A stretch of DNA of 64,000 nucleotides from positions 4,384,727 to 4,448,726 of the forward strand of contig NC_051123.1 of assembly GCF_014839805.1 (NCBI RefSeq), read 5' to 3'. Numbering within the stretch: the first letter of the stretch is position 1; each line of letters starts with the position of its first letter. The stretch is from Manduca sexta (Eukaryota > Arthropoda > Insecta > Lepidoptera > Sphingidae). The position numbers and the translations under genes were made by a program. The notes under the pieces are model-generated. The model was not told the DNA's origin. It saw nothing but the letters and a program-made list of their open reading frames with translations, and searched no databases. Shown piece after piece: positions 23,404-35,391 of the stretch.

Positions 23404-24075
23404 ATCAAAACACAAAACAAAATCTATTGAGTTACAAAATTATGGAATAAACGTAACAATTTTCGGCGATGTAAAACGATTTTTAACAAACATTTTTGAA
23501 ATGTTTGACATTTGTTATGTTTGAAAAAAGAAATCAAACGATTTTTATTTTTTTTTTTCGTTCCTCAGGGAATCGGCTAAGGTCAGAGACCATGCTGCCA
23601 TGTCATAAGTAAACTTGTCTCATCGTAAATTACATCCATTTAATGTCTTCAGTTTATATCTTCAATCTTCAGTTAACTAGACTATTAAAGCCTAGAGGTA
23701 AAATTCAGGGACAAGTCATAAGTTTATATTCGTTCAAGTATCCAATTTTTTTTGTACAATTTTTTTTCCTTTTTTCCCTATTTCAATTCAAATATTTAGT
23801 CAATCCATTATCTTTTGACATTTCTAGTCGTACATTCAATCTATAGATCACGATAGATAGGTAGGTAGTCATATTCAGTTAAAATCCCATTTCAAATTTC
23901 AAAATTCGATCCTTTGATCTTATCAAAGACATAAATTCATAAATACCTTTCTATATATAATATTATAATTCCCCTTCTAATACTATTCAGATTCAGGTGA
24001 AAATATTTATATACAAGAATTAAACTAGATAAAAATCTTAAAACAAACTTAAAACCAATAACTATTTACAAACAA
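23404..24075. other. 5' flank of the ALMS-motif gene and LINE 3' side; no gene seen
   Basis: The promoter of the ALMS-motif gene should lie just above 23403, but no TATA box is evident. The CGATAGATAGGTAGG run near 23851 may be the 3' tail of the LINE that follows. No TRAPPC3 first exon could be recognised here. Confidence 0.4.
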
Positions 24076-26501
24076 TTAAATTTGCCTAACTGTGTTATTA
24101 ATAAAATTAACTAATACTGTATAGGTTGAACTATTTACAAGAAGATCCTGTATGGAGCGCGGTACCAGATCGGGTTTCTTATAAATTTTAATCAACTCAT
24201 CCATCAGCACAAGGCGCTGAATGCCGAAAGATGAACAATTAAAGAATATGTGAGACAGAGATTGCTCTGTCTGAGAATTACAGTGGTCGCATAAAGGACT
24301 TTGTACAATTTTAAATCGAAAAAGATGATAATTTAAAAGACAATGACCGAAACGAAGCCTCAAAATAATGGTGTAAAATTTTCTGCTAATAAATAAACGA
24401 CTTCTGCAAAACCAAGGTGTGGAGCCAATAGGAACATTATATGCGGCATACCATAACTCTTTCTTTTGGGTTTGAACTGTGTGATTCCAGTGTTTCTTCC
24501 ATATGTCAATGAATCTTTTCTTAAGGATGGGGATTACATCTGTATGTGGTACACGAACATTGAGATTACTACTGGAGTCAGGGATGATGGTTGAAGAACT
24601 AGTTATAGTTCTGGCTATAAAGTCAGCCTTCTCATTCCCTAAAACTCCAACATGAGAGGGAACCCACATAAATGAAACCTTAACATTATGTATAAACAAA
24701 TCTATGTAGGAGTCTTTGATAAGAGTAATTATATAATTAATGTTAGCATTGAAATGATTATTTTTAAGTTTTTCAAGAACACTCATGCTATCACTGACTA
24801 TTACCCATTCACAACATGTGTCATTCCTATGTTTTATGTGTTTCAAAGCAGCAAGAATAGCCACAGCCTCAGCTGTAAATATACTTGCATTAGTATCTAT
24901 TTTATGACCAATACCAGAGTTTAAAAATTCATCATAAATAGCAAATGAAACAGCTGACTCAGTTTTGGATCCATCGCAGTACACATATCTACAACTATCA
25001 CTAAACTCAGAAAACTTACAATAAACATCTTCTTTTGAGGATAAGTTATGGTCAACAATAATATCTATTGCAGGAAATTTACTGATAAAATCTCCTGATA
25101 ACATGGAAGGGAAGATGATTTATGAATTTGTAGAGTTTCAAGAAAACTAATATACTGTGGGAAGCCTTGGAGAATATAGAGAGCATTATGCGAAGATAAT
25201 CTAGAGGTATATGTTAAATTTGAAAACAAGCGATTATTCATTTTACTGTACAGTTTTAATAAAAACTTTTCTTTCAAATAAGTAAATCTTAAGCATAATG
25301 GGGGAAGTTTACACTCAACTTGCATTATTTTAATAGGAGTGCTTTTAAATGCCCCAGTGATTAGTCTTAAGCTTTTGTTTTGAATTTTCTCCAAGGTATC
25401 TACTAATCTACTATCACCAGCAAAACAAAGGAAGCCATACTCAAAATGACTACTTAATCAAAGATTTATATAAAAGTAACAATATTTTGGGATCAGCACC
25501 CCAGGAAGTTCCACATAATGATTTCAATATATTATATGCTCTATTAGCTCTTAAACTAATTAATTCAATATACTTTTCCAGGAAACATTATGAGCAAAAG
25601 TCACCCCTAAAAACTTAGCTTCATGGGACACGGAATAGGAACTTTATTGTAATAGACAGAATTACTTAAGTTGTTGCCTTTACCAAAGACAACCAATTTT
25701 GATTTAGTTGCATTTATATCGAGATTTAAATAAGAGAAATATTTACACAACTCTTCTAAAGACTTATTAAGAACTTTTGTGATATGTTTCAAATTTTTTC
25801 CAGTGGCATAAATAACCAGGTCATCAGCAAATTGAAGATTTTTAACTTCGGAACCTAAAATGAGATTCAAACGACGTATGTAAAGAATAAATATTAATGG
25901 AGAAAGTATTCCACCTTGACAAACTCCAACAGAAGTAAGTCTCGGACCATATAATTTACCGTTATACTTTGCATAAACTTTTCTTTCAGTTAAAAATGTA
26001 TGGACCCAATGAACTATTTTGCTTGGAAATCGAATAGAAAGTAACTCAGAGCAAAGAATATCAATATTAACACTATTAAACGCTCCAGCAACATCAAAAA
26101 ATACAGACACCAAAGACTCTTTATAATTCAAACTATTTTGTATATCAAGTTGAAGTTGACAAATACTTTCACGAGCTGACATTCCTCTTCTAAAACCAAA
26201 TTGATTAGCAGGTAGAATATTATTATGTTCTACATAATATTCTAACCTTTGTTTTAATAATTGCTCAAAAATTTTCCCAACACATGATGTTAGAGCAATA
26301 GGCCGATAGGAATCTGGGCTTGACCGAGGTTTATCTGGTTTCAAAATGGGCACCAAACAGTCAGATTTCCATGTAAGAGGTATATCATTGTTCAGCCACA
26401 AATTATTTAATATTTCAAGGAAAGTGCATAGACCCTTTTTACTGAGCTTTTTCAACATAATATAAGGAACACCATCAAGTCCGTAAGCACTATCCTTTCT
26501 G
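24076..26501 (-). mobile_element. Decayed non-LTR retrotransposon (LINE) with RT and RNase H
   Basis: Read on the minus strand, 26501-25607 encodes a reverse transcriptase with YRPIALTSCVGKIFEQLL, FFDVAGAFNSV, QGGILSPL and the catalytic FADD. 25394-25065 continues the thumb (IQNKSLRLITGAF). 25104-24076 encodes RNase H (YCDGSKTE, FTAEAV, VSDSMSVL, PSHVGVLGNEKAD) and a tail with CDHC and SHIFFNC. At least three frame breaks, near 25620, 25455 and 25095, show a dead copy. RT plus RNase H in this order fits the I/R1-LOA group better than Jockey. The 5' part (endonuclease, ORF1) is lost in or before the 500-N gap. Confidence 0.9.
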
Positions 26502-27001
26502 NNNNNNNNNNNNNNNNNNNNNNNNNNNNNNNNNNNNNNNNNNNNNNNNNNNNNNNNNNNNNNNNNNNNNNNNNNNNNNNNNNNNNNNNNNNNNNNNNNN
26601 NNNNNNNNNNNNNNNNNNNNNNNNNNNNNNNNNNNNNNNNNNNNNNNNNNNNNNNNNNNNNNNNNNNNNNNNNNNNNNNNNNNNNNNNNNNNNNNNNNNN
26701 NNNNNNNNNNNNNNNNNNNNNNNNNNNNNNNNNNNNNNNNNNNNNNNNNNNNNNNNNNNNNNNNNNNNNNNNNNNNNNNNNNNNNNNNNNNNNNNNNNNN
26801 NNNNNNNNNNNNNNNNNNNNNNNNNNNNNNNNNNNNNNNNNNNNNNNNNNNNNNNNNNNNNNNNNNNNNNNNNNNNNNNNNNNNNNNNNNNNNNNNNNNN
26901 NNNNNNNNNNNNNNNNNNNNNNNNNNNNNNNNNNNNNNNNNNNNNNNNNNNNNNNNNNNNNNNNNNNNNNNNNNNNNNNNNNNNNNNNNNNNNNNNNNNN
27001 N
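26502..27001. other. Assembly gap of exactly 500 N
   Basis: The run is exactly 500 bases, which suggests a placeholder rather than a measured size. It cuts the LINE on its left and the TRAPPC3 coding region on its right. Confidence 0.95.
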
Positions 27002-27993
27002 ACGAGTTCTCGCTGGTCTGGGACCAGTGTCCACTGAGCGAGTGGGTAGAGATGCCGAACAATGGGCTGAAGTACTGCGCACTGATTCCAGGAGCCATAC
27101 GAGGAGCATTGCAGATGGTACAGCTTGATGTACAGTGCTGGTTTGTGCAGGTATGGTCAAGGCAAAGTGTTGATTTAAAACTAAATTGAAATTGTAAATT
27201 TTTATTCACATTACCTGAACTAAACTCAGACAAAAACTAATTTGGTGGCTACTGAATTGTGTAACTTTACAAACATACCCCCTTATTCATAGATGTTTTT
27301 TATCTAAGGACAGAGTAAAGCTGTGATAACAAGTCTATTTCTCAATGCTGACGGCATGGCAGCCTTCGCAGTGGGTAGCCATCGGGCCGTTGTAAAGGGC
27401 TGAAAATCAGACTTGTTATAACAGCTTTACTCCGTCCTTGGATAAAAAAAAGTCTATGAATAAGGAGCATACTTTATACTATGTGCAACTGTTTTTTTTT
27501 TTACTTTTAACATGTCACACATTACGTAATAATGGAACTTTAGGGAAATATAACTAGACTTCCAGATGCGTATGCTGCGTAAATGGTTAAAGTTATGCAA
27601 AAAACATGTATAACGGAATTGTTCCTCCTCAAAAATTCAAAAAAATATATTATAAAACAAAGTCTTCTGCCATATCTGTCTGTCTGTCTGAAGACGATAA
27701 ACTTAAAAACTACACTACGGGTTTTAATGAAATTTGATGTGGAGATAATTTTAGACCCCAGGAAGGACATAGGCTACTTTTTATACCAGAAAAATATATA
27801 GCAGGACTTTTATATTTAATAATCTGACAGTCACGGCCATATTTTATAAAAATAAATTCCTTGAAAATCATCTTATGTGTAAATTTAAATCAATTTCTAT
27901 TTCCAGGACCAGCTAAAAGGCGATGCTGTAACAGAGTTAAGAGTGAAATACATAAAGAGATTAGAAGATGCTGTACCAGCCGGAGAAGATTAG
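27002..27993 (+). CDS. TRAPPC3: TRAPPC3 (Bet3) subunit of the TRAPP tethering complex, last two coding exons
   Basis: Exons 27002-27150 (starting inside the gap) and 27907-27993 with a TAG stop; the GT-AG intron is in phase 0. The product includes EFSLVWDQCPLSEWVEMP, IPGAIRGALQMVQLDV, then DQLKGDAVTELRVKYIKR and a C-terminus LEDAVPAGED. This is the C-terminal half of Bet3/TRAPPC3, a core subunit of the TRAPP Rab guanine-exchange and vesicle-tethering complexes at the ER-Golgi. About 100 N-terminal residues are missing because of the gap; they were not found to the left of it. The middle (PLSEWVEMPNNGLKYCALIP) is diverged from the usual PLTEFVELP form. The intron holds a MITE and a Helitron fragment. 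Confidence 0.88.
27280..27465. mobile_element. MITE family D, copy 2
   Basis: Ends CCTTATTCATAGATG and CTATGAATAAGG are inverted repeats that extend inward through AAGGACAGAGTAAAGCTG-like sequence. The core GCTGACGGCATGGCAGCC is shared with 15841-16048. It is in the TRAPPC3 intron. Confidence 0.85.
27543..27800 (+). mobile_element. Helitron 3' region fragment
   Basis: TGCTGCGTAAATGGTTAAAG, AAACAAAGTCTTCTGCC and GGAAGGACATAGGCTAC follow the same order as the shared tail of the units at 58.7-62.2 kb. No CTAG terminus is present. It is in the TRAPPC3 intron. Confidence 0.65.
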
Positions 27994-28149
27994 AGGATTG
28001 TTAGCTTTAATTTCTTTTTATTTTTATTTAAAAGACTTATTTTACTATAAAAATATAATTTGTTTATAGAGTTGGATTTGGGCTGATACAATAGTTATAT
28101 ATTTAACAACTACTATAGTGTACAGACTGGGCGAAGGTTATAGGATGTT

Positions 28150-28345
28150 TGTGTCCGTCCGTATAGCGATCATCGTACACAAGGTGTTGAAACCCGCCAT
28201 AGTGGGCCACGTAAGTGTCGAGTTCTGGGCTCAGCCTGTGCATATCCTGTTACAAACCTGCCTACATAACTGTGACTCGCGAATGTTATTCATCTCTCGT
28301 CAGTCAACACTATCACGTGTCAACTCCAATTATGATCAGGTGAGG
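28150..28345 (-). mobile_element. Interspersed repeat family C
   Basis: Reverse complement of family C, with ACACAAGGTGTTGAAACCC, GTGGGCCACGTAAGTG and CATCTCTCGTCAGTC. It is about 150 bases past the TRAPPC3 stop codon. Confidence 0.75.
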
Positions 28346-29130
28346 TCGAGGCACTTTCCCTAGCCCATAAAAAATACGGTCAAAAAATCTACAATACTTG
28401 TTCTGACGATTCGTATTGTAATTAGCTTTGGTATATCTAGTTTAATATGCCGACATAATTCCTGCAATTATTGAGGGCCAATTATGGAGGACACAAACCT
28501 CCCTACTTTCTTGACATAATGTCTTGTTACTTGGCAATGTATATGAACTGTACATCGTATAAAAATCATGTTCTTTGTAGTCAACATGCAAAAAAAAGAT
28601 TACCATTCTGAGTGCTCAGTGCTTTCTTTTATGTACATAAAAGAATAGATCTTAGTTTTAATTTTAATTTTTTTTTGTTTTCATTTCTCCCTCGTTTTTA
28701 AAAAAGTACAGCAAAGACTCAGCCATGCAGCCTTATCCTCCGTTCTGTTCCACATCCAAAATATTTTAATTAAAATGTAAAGGCCAGATCTATATCTGTA
28801 GTTTTCTTTAATAATAAGGTCAAAGGTATCTTAAGTATAAGGCCAAAACCATGTCTGGAATTTTAAGTGCTGATATTTACGGTGTAAATACAGCGCCATC
28901 TGGTACCAAGAACTTTAAACTATTTTAATACAAGTTGCAGTTTACGAACTGATTCTAACTCTAATTTATAAAGAAAATTGCATTAATTACCTCTCAGCAA
29001 TATTTAGATTCGTAGTAAATATGCATCTCTTGGCATTTTTAACCGAAAATAAAAACGCGTAGTTACGGTAACTCGATAGATTACCACAACCTATTTGCAC
29101 GTTCTATGGCTAACACTTATAAAACTAAAT
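28346..29130. other. No gene seen
   Basis: AT-rich sequence without a supported frame or recognised repeat. Confidence 0.5.
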
Positions 29131-29500
29131 TCGACTGCCTGGTGGCGTAGTTGTAATGCGTACGCGGTGCGTGTACGACTACCGCGTTGACCTGGGTTCG
29201 ATTCCCAGGTCGGTTCAAAAACAATTGTGACTTGAATTTTCCATCTTACAAATTACTCATTCGCAGCTCGGATTCTGGAAGTTGAAGTGATATCCCGGTG
29301 CCTCGGAAAACACGTAAAGCCGTTGGTCATGCGCCTGATTGTCCCTCGGTCATGTCGGATTGCCGTCTCCACGGACTATGAGAGTGAAGGAACAGAGAGT
29401 GCACCTGTGTATTGCGCACACACTTGTGCACTATAATATCTCCTACATACCTGGCTGATCTCCGTTGAGATTAGGCTGCCGTGGCCGAAACTCGCCTAGG
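29131..29500 (+). mobile_element. tRNA-derived SINE family B2
   Basis: The head has GGTGGCGTAGTTGTAATG and GGGTTCGATTCCCAGG, close to family B, but the body (CTCGGTCATGTCGGATTGC, CACACTTGTGCACTATAATA) differs. The reverse complement of the whole is found at 54555-54905. Confidence 0.8.
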
Positions 29501-30001
29501 ATGAATTTAATTTCGTAAGCAGGCAAACGAGCAATAGTTCCGCTTGATGGTAAGTAGCATCCGCCTCCCATTGACTGTAATACCAGAGGCACAAGCGATG
29601 CAGGGAATTCATCCCAAAGTCAATCTAAAGTCTTAGGGTTATGAGTCCAGCTTAGTAGACTCTGCGAAATACACGGAATCAACTATTTGAGTGGCAATTT
29701 CATTTTTAAAATAATAAAATATTATATATTTTTTTTATGTGGATATTGTTTTATTATCAACCAAAGTAAAGATAAAATATTGTAAAAATATGATGTTTAA
29801 TTTTCTTATGTACCTATATTATAAAGAAACAGATATTTCATTTCATTTCACTTCTTTAATTTGATTGAAAAATATTTGTATTATTTAAAAATATTTTATT
29901 GTTTTTGCGAACTGTTGCGTTTTCAAGTAGATGTTATACCTATATGAACAAAACCTCCCAAGGATCGGGTCGCAAATCAAATAAAAATAGTAAATATTTT
30001 A
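29501..30001. other. No gene seen
   Basis: AT-rich. A short family C-like piece (TTGATGGTAAGTAGCATCC) lies near 29550. Confidence 0.45.
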
Positions 30002-30915
30002 TAGTCCATTGAAAAGTTACATTTGGGGTTGCGTTTTTTAGAGGACGCAATTTTATTTTTTTGAAGTGTAGGGGGGTACTTTTTGTACTCTCATTAATAC
30101 CCAAATACCCAAGGGACCATTAGGAAACAAAAGAACATCTGCCTGCTATTATTATTATTATTTCTAACCTCTCTTATTGTAAGAATAGCTGATAATATTG
30201 TGTTGAAGTTGTCGTTCAACTTATATCTTTTAGTTGTGCTGTGCTTTAAAGACTTTTAAAAGTCAAAATGCTAATAAAAAAAGTAGTTTTCACTCAAGTT
30301 AAAATCGTGTCTAAAATCATTCGAAATCGTCTTCACAATTAAAAACAGAATAAAATACATCCGCACGTACAGAAATATGTAGCACAACTAAAAGATATAA
30401 GTTGAACGACAACTTCAACACAATATTATCAGCTATTCTTACAATAAGAGGTTAGAAATAATAATAATAATAGGAGGCAGATGTTCTTTGTTCCCTAATG
30501 GTCCCTTGGGTATTTGGGTATTAATGATAGTACAAAAAAGTATTATGAACCTTATAAACACACGTTCTGATGACGTTGCAATGGACATTGCTTAACATTG
30601 AATTTCTTAACATTTTCGCTTATAACTTTTTTATTTATAGTTCTACGACAAAAGTTACTGAACCAAAGTTATAAGAATTTAATTTGCAACAAAAAATGTT
30701 TATACATTTTTTTTGTCAGATAAATAGTTTAAGAGATACATCGTAAAAACCATTTCAACCCCTATTTTCAAGATGGCGGCCATGGGACAAGGGTGGCGAC
30801 CCCACAAACTTGGTTTTAGCTTTAGACTGACCCCCCCTACACTTCAAAAAAATAAAATTGCGTCCTCTAAAAAACGCAAGGTAAGGCCTAAAAAATGTAA
30901 CATTTCAATGGACTA
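30002..30915. mobile_element. Fold-back transposon with ~240-bp inverted arms
   Basis: The left arm (30002-30241) is complementary to the right arm, which is split into 30381-30545 and about 30830-30915. About 285 bases inside the right arm have no left-arm counterpart. Ends are TAGTCCATTGAAA and its complement, flanked by TTA on both sides (29999-30001 and 30916-30918), a target duplication that would suit a PIF/Harbinger-type element. The arms contain GTTGAAGTTGTCGTTCAACT, itself a small palindrome. No transposase is encoded. Confidence 0.85.
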
Positions 30916-31122
30916 TTAATGATATTTTCAACTATATACATTTTGACATAATTGAAAAATGTTAAGTAAAGGGCGTCCTCGGGCCATTTCAAGAACCACG
31001 CTTCAGCTCTATTTTAAACCTAGCTAACCCGTACCATAGGTATTTACATCTCTGTATATCCACTTCATACGTGAGGTTCGTTAATTGGAAACGAACAAAT
31101 AATAGAAACAATAGCAATCGTG

Positions 31123-31490
31123 ACGCTCCACATACTCGTGGATAGTGATTGATTTGCCATATTTTGTACTCGTACTGTCTACTCAACAGGGCCGGAGTAA
31201 TGGAGACGTTAAGGGGAAAATAGTGCCTCTGGGAAGCAGGCACACGCTCCACATACTCGCCGATGGTGATTCATTTGCTATATTTTATAGGTACGTGTAT
31301 TATCTACTTCCCAGGGCCGGAGTAAAAGAGACGTTGTGGGGCAAATAGTGCCCCTGAAAAGCAGGCACACGCTCCACATACTCGCGGATAGTGATTGATT
31401 TGTCATATTTACGTGTATTGTCTACTCACCAAGGTTGTAATTAGGAAGGCGTTAAGGGGTAAATAGTGCCCCTGGGAAGCAGGCAATGTG
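31123..31490 (+). repeat. Three tandem copies of a ~123-bp unit
   Basis: Units begin near 31123, 31245 and 31368. Each has CGCTCCACATACTCG, GTGATTGATTTG-like sequence, a GGGCCGGAGTAA-like block and AAATAGTGCCYCTG, then AAGCAGGCA. The third copy lacks the GGCCGG block. No gene. Confidence 0.85.
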
Positions 31491-31580
31491 TCGGTTTAAA
31501 AACTACAGGTGATAAGCTCGAGGCGTTTATAATTAATGATCTTATAACTAAATATTTTCATCTGGAAAATAGTAGTGTGA

Positions 31581-31934
31581 GGCGGCGGCGATAGCCTAGT
31601 TGGGTGTAGAATGGACTGCCGAGACGAATGTCCGCAGGTTCAAATCCCAAAGGCACACACTTCTAAATTTTTTAAAATTATGTTTGTATTCTTCGTGAAT
31701 TATCGCTTGCTTGTTAAAGTACTGTTACTGTGCTAGTTACTGTTAAGTAAAGGAAAACATCGTGAGGAAAACTGTTCACCTGAGAAATTCTGTATAGCAA
31801 TTTTGAGGGTGTGTGAAGTCTACCAATCCGCACTAGGCCAGCGTGGTGGACTAAGACCTAATCCCTCTCAGTAGTAGAGGAGGCCCGTGCCCAGCAGAGA
31901 AACAGTATATACTACAGGGCTGATATTATTATAT
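31581..31934 (+). mobile_element. SINE family A, full length
   Basis: The best preserved copy: head GGCGATAGCCTAGTTGGGTG with GGTTCAAATCCC, body with TTATCGCTTGCTTG and GTGTGAAGTCTACCAATCC, tail GGGCTGATATTATTAT. Confidence 0.88.
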
Positions 31935-32254
31935 AATCGTTTAACCATCAAGCAAGCAGCTTGCTGGTCTTCCAATTCAGGTGTAAAAAAAAATCTTTCA
32001 ATTGTTTGGTGTCGAATTGATATAGAGATCACAAATAAGTCAACCTTTATGTTTTATTTTCCATCTCTAGATATTGCTAATACGTGCCTGGTCTGTCCAT
32101 ATAATGTTCATTTGGCATTGTATTAAACATTGCATCAGAAGTCAATAGTTCATTGACAATTAACAACACGGGGTTATTAAGTATATTGTTTTTGAAGTAA
32201 CGAATACCTACCTTATAAGTGTAGTTTATCATTCATGCATTGTTGGTGGTGGGA

Positions 32255-32450
32255 TATATTTTATATCCGCCCGGATAACGACCACCGTACACAAGTTGTT
32301 AAACCCCGCCGCAGTGGCTCACGTAAGAGTGTCGCGTTCCGGAATCAGCCTGTGTATATCCGGTTCCAACAGGCCGGCATAATTGTGTCGACTGCTGAGG
32401 GGTAATCATCTCTCGTCCATGAGGTGCAGAAGGGTCACTTTGCTGTGCCC
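32255..32450 (-). mobile_element. Interspersed repeat family C
   Basis: Reverse complement copy running from ATATTTTATATCCGCCCGG through TCCAACAGGCCGGCATAA to CATGAGGTGCAG. It directly abuts a Helitron at 32460. Confidence 0.8.
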
Positions 32451-32459
32451 TATAAAAAA

Positions 32460-32713
32460 CTAGCTTTAGCTTGCGGCTGCGCCCGCGTGAAGTAGTTTTC
32501 CGGGATACTTTTTTTTTCCGACTTACTTGATATGTATAGTTATATTATGACTAAATTACACAAAATCATTATAAATTGTAGCCTATGTGTTATTCTGATG
32601 TATTACCAATATTACTGTCAAGATTCATCCAAATCCGTTCAGTAGTTTTTTCGGGAAAGAGGAACAAACATACATCCATCCTCACAAACTGCGCATTTAT
32701 AATATTAGTAGGA
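32460..32713 (-). mobile_element. Non-autonomous Helitron, 254 bp
   Basis: On the minus strand it starts TCCTACTAATATTATAAATG after an A and ends CTAG followed by T. A GCGGGCGCAGCCGC hairpin precedes the end. Confidence 0.78.
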
Positions 32714-32874
32714 TAGGATATGCTAGTTACGTCAGTTTTGTCTAAAATGGCTCGATTAGGGTACTTATTACGTGCTATTGTCTCATAAAAACTATAAAGA
32801 TATAACAACAAAAGTGCATCGGTGGACTCGTGTAATCAATGATGTCTTAGATCATATATACATCACATTTTCAA

Positions 32875-33027
32875 CTAGTTTTTTACTCGCGGTTCCATTC
32901 GCGTGGAAACTTTTCCCGGGATAAATAGTAGCCTAAAGCACTCAGGAGTTATGTAGCTTCCTATTAGGGTAAACATTTTCAAAATCGGTTTAATAATTCA
33001 GCTTTATATATAAGTATAGAGTATAGA
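32875..33027 (-). mobile_element. Non-autonomous Helitron, 153 bp
   Basis: On the minus strand it starts TCTATACTCTATACTTATA after A and ends CTAG followed by T. The interior has GAAGCTACATAACTCCTGAG, shared with other units. Short, probably internally deleted. Confidence 0.7.
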
Positions 33028-33124
33028 TTAATTCGTTAATTCATTAGATTGAATACCTATAATGTGGTGTCAAATAGGAATAGGCGTGCCTTTCCTTATC
33101 TATATATGTGCACGGAAAAATGAC

Positions 33125-33340
33125 CCCTCTGTACCTGATGAAAGTGGAGTGGGGTCCAATAGAATGTCGACTGACGAGAGATGATTACCCCTCGGCAGTC
33201 GACACAATTATGCCGGCCTGTTGGAACCGGATATACACTGGCTGATTTCGAAACGTGACACAATTACGTGGGCCACTATGGCGGGTATTGACATCTTGCG
33301 TACGGTGGTCGCTAGCCGAGCGAATACAAAATATATCCAA
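33125..33340 (+). mobile_element. Interspersed repeat family C
   Basis: Forward copy: CCTGATGAAAGTGGAGTGGG, GAGAGATGATTACCCCTCGG, GGCCACTATGGCGGG and a terminal AAAATATATCC. Confidence 0.82.
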
Positions 33341-33906
33341 TCACCAGTAAAATACATATAATACATTTTATGTTTTATGTTTTTGAGACGGAAATAATTG
33401 CTCAAAACAGTAGGTTTACTAGTTCCTTTATCCACCCCTTCGTGGATGCTGCCGTGAGCATATGCATATTTACAAGCAAGACAAAAAGTGGCTCTGACAA
33501 ATGCATATTGAAGTATCGCACACAACTGTAGGTAATATACAAACGAATGATTCAGACAATGAGTTCGTTAGGCCAGAGCACCCTTCTTTGAAGGGTGTCA
33601 CTCCACTGGCTAGTGGTGCAATCCTTGAAAAAATACAAGTGATGTTTCCTATCTGTTTTTTATCTCGACCTTTATGACAATAATATAGGGTGTAGAATCG
33701 TGTGGATTTCAAATTTGTATTCACTATCCCTTTAAAAAGTGGTATTATGTGCCGACATGTCAGCTTTAAGATAAAGGATGGTGTCTGATTTTGATTACAA
33801 TAAGGTATAAAATCCATTGTAGATGCTAGATGAAAATGTTTTATCTCTGACAATTTAAAAGGCGAGTAAATAGTAAGCTTTTTAAGAGTATTTTTTGTAA
33901 TAATAA
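33341..33906. other. No gene seen
   Basis: Short open frames on the minus strand have no recognisable product. No repeat was identified. Confidence 0.45.
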
Positions 33907-34403
33907 TCTATATATGTAAAAATGAATCCCTATTTCCCTTGGTCACGTCATCACGCGTGAACGGCTGGACCGATTTCACTAATTTTTTGTTGTTGTGTTT
34001 GTTATTATCAGTAGAAGGATCTTATGAAAGAAAAAAATAAGGAAGTTGAGCGGAATGATAGATTTTTTTTTTAAATCTAGGTTTTAATTTTGGGGTTTTT
34101 ATCTTTGGCAGACATGAGAACCCCGTCGTAACTTGTTACAATATAAATACATAGCTATATCTTAGACTTAGTTTACATAAGTATTAATAAATGAGCCGAC
34201 TCACTGCTGGACAATTGTTAATAACTTACAAAATTTTCTAGCTATCTCTGATTTTGGCTTAGATAAAATACTTTGAATCAGACCTGCGTCCAGACTATTT
34301 AATTGGAAGTAAAAAAATTTAAGAAAAGTTAATTTCAGCGATTGGCAGTATGCGCGCTGCAAATTCATAGTTAAGACGGGACAACGTCTGTTGGGTCAAC
34401 TAG
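33907..34403 (+). mobile_element. Non-autonomous Helitron, 497 bp
   Basis: It starts TCTATATATGTAAAAATG after an A and ends GGGTCAACTAG before a T. Related to 11386-11682, sharing TCCCTATTTCCCTTGGTC and the 3' block TTCATAGTTAAGACGGGAC. No helicase is encoded. Confidence 0.8.
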
Positions 34404-34432
34404 TTATTATATATTATGGACTACTTATAGAT

Positions 34433-34626
34433 TTTGCTTTCACCTGCAGCTCCTCCCGCATGAAAAGATTTTCCGGGATAAGTATTTTCCTGGGATAAAA
34501 AGTAGCCCATAGCACTTAAGAGTAATGTAGCTTCCTACTAGTGAACAATTTTATAAAATCGGTTTGGTAGTTCCTGAGATTAGCGCGTTTAAACAAAAAC
34601 TCTTCAGATTTATATATTAGTATAGA
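34433..34626 (-). mobile_element. Helitron fragment, 5' end intact
   Basis: On the minus strand it starts TCTATACTAATATATAAATC after A. The 3' end is degenerate (GCAGCTCCTCCCGCATG in place of the hairpin). It lies head-on against the preceding Helitron. Confidence 0.65.
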
Positions 34627-34924
34627 TTATTTATTATGGACTACAATTATTGTTCCGATTGCCATTTCTACCCATAGGTTGATACCAAAGAGCTTAGACT
34701 AATATTTCCAGAGACTTTCAATTGGCCGTTGGGTCAGAGGCTAGATGCAGAAGGCAGTACTGCTGAACACTGCAGGCATTGCGAGAGGATTCCTCATTTT
34801 GAATTCCATAACCAATAGTGGCTTGAGTCTTATGCTTCGCCAACGGAGGGTGATTTTTTTTAATAATTTTATTAAGCATTGATATTTTAAAGATATTCAG
34901 TCTTACTTAAAAACTTGTTTTAGC

Positions 34925-35078
34925 ATTATGAGGTGGTTAAGAATTGCTTAAATATAAAATAGCTATCAGAAACATCACTGGTTTCCTAGTTTAAACCTTA
35001 TTAAGAGGCAAGATGGCGGGTTTTGACTTTAGCTGATCGAGTAAATTTGTGTTTTAACTAAGCATAGCTTTGCGATAT
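34925..35078 (-). repeat. Interspersed repeat, partner of 1652-1797
   Basis: It carries the complement of the repeat at 1.7 kb, with AGGCAAGATGGCGGGTTTTG and TTTAGCTGATCGAGTAAATT. It lies about 310 bases past the stop codon of the first ADGF gene. Confidence 0.7.
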
Positions 35079-35391
35079 TTTTTTAAAGAAGACCGATAGA
35101 AATTATAAAAAAATTAAAATTACTTACTAAATAAAGATATTATTATTCATACCGTATTGCACACATGACAACAAAGAAACAACATATAAAGGTTTTTATG
35201 CATGTATATTGTAGGTACATTGTTATGATATATTCATATGCTGAATAAGTTACATTGAAATAGTTTTCCTACAATTGTTCTTATCTACAACAGTTATAAA
35301 AACAAAAACAATACTGGCATTCATACGAAACGTCCATACGTAGCAAATACCACAATCGCAATCACGTTTAGAAATTGTTCAATACGAATTA

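Noticed and set aside
23643..23846. First exon of TRAPPC3
   Set aside because: The frame starting MSSVYIF bears no resemblance to the TRAPPC3 N-terminus.
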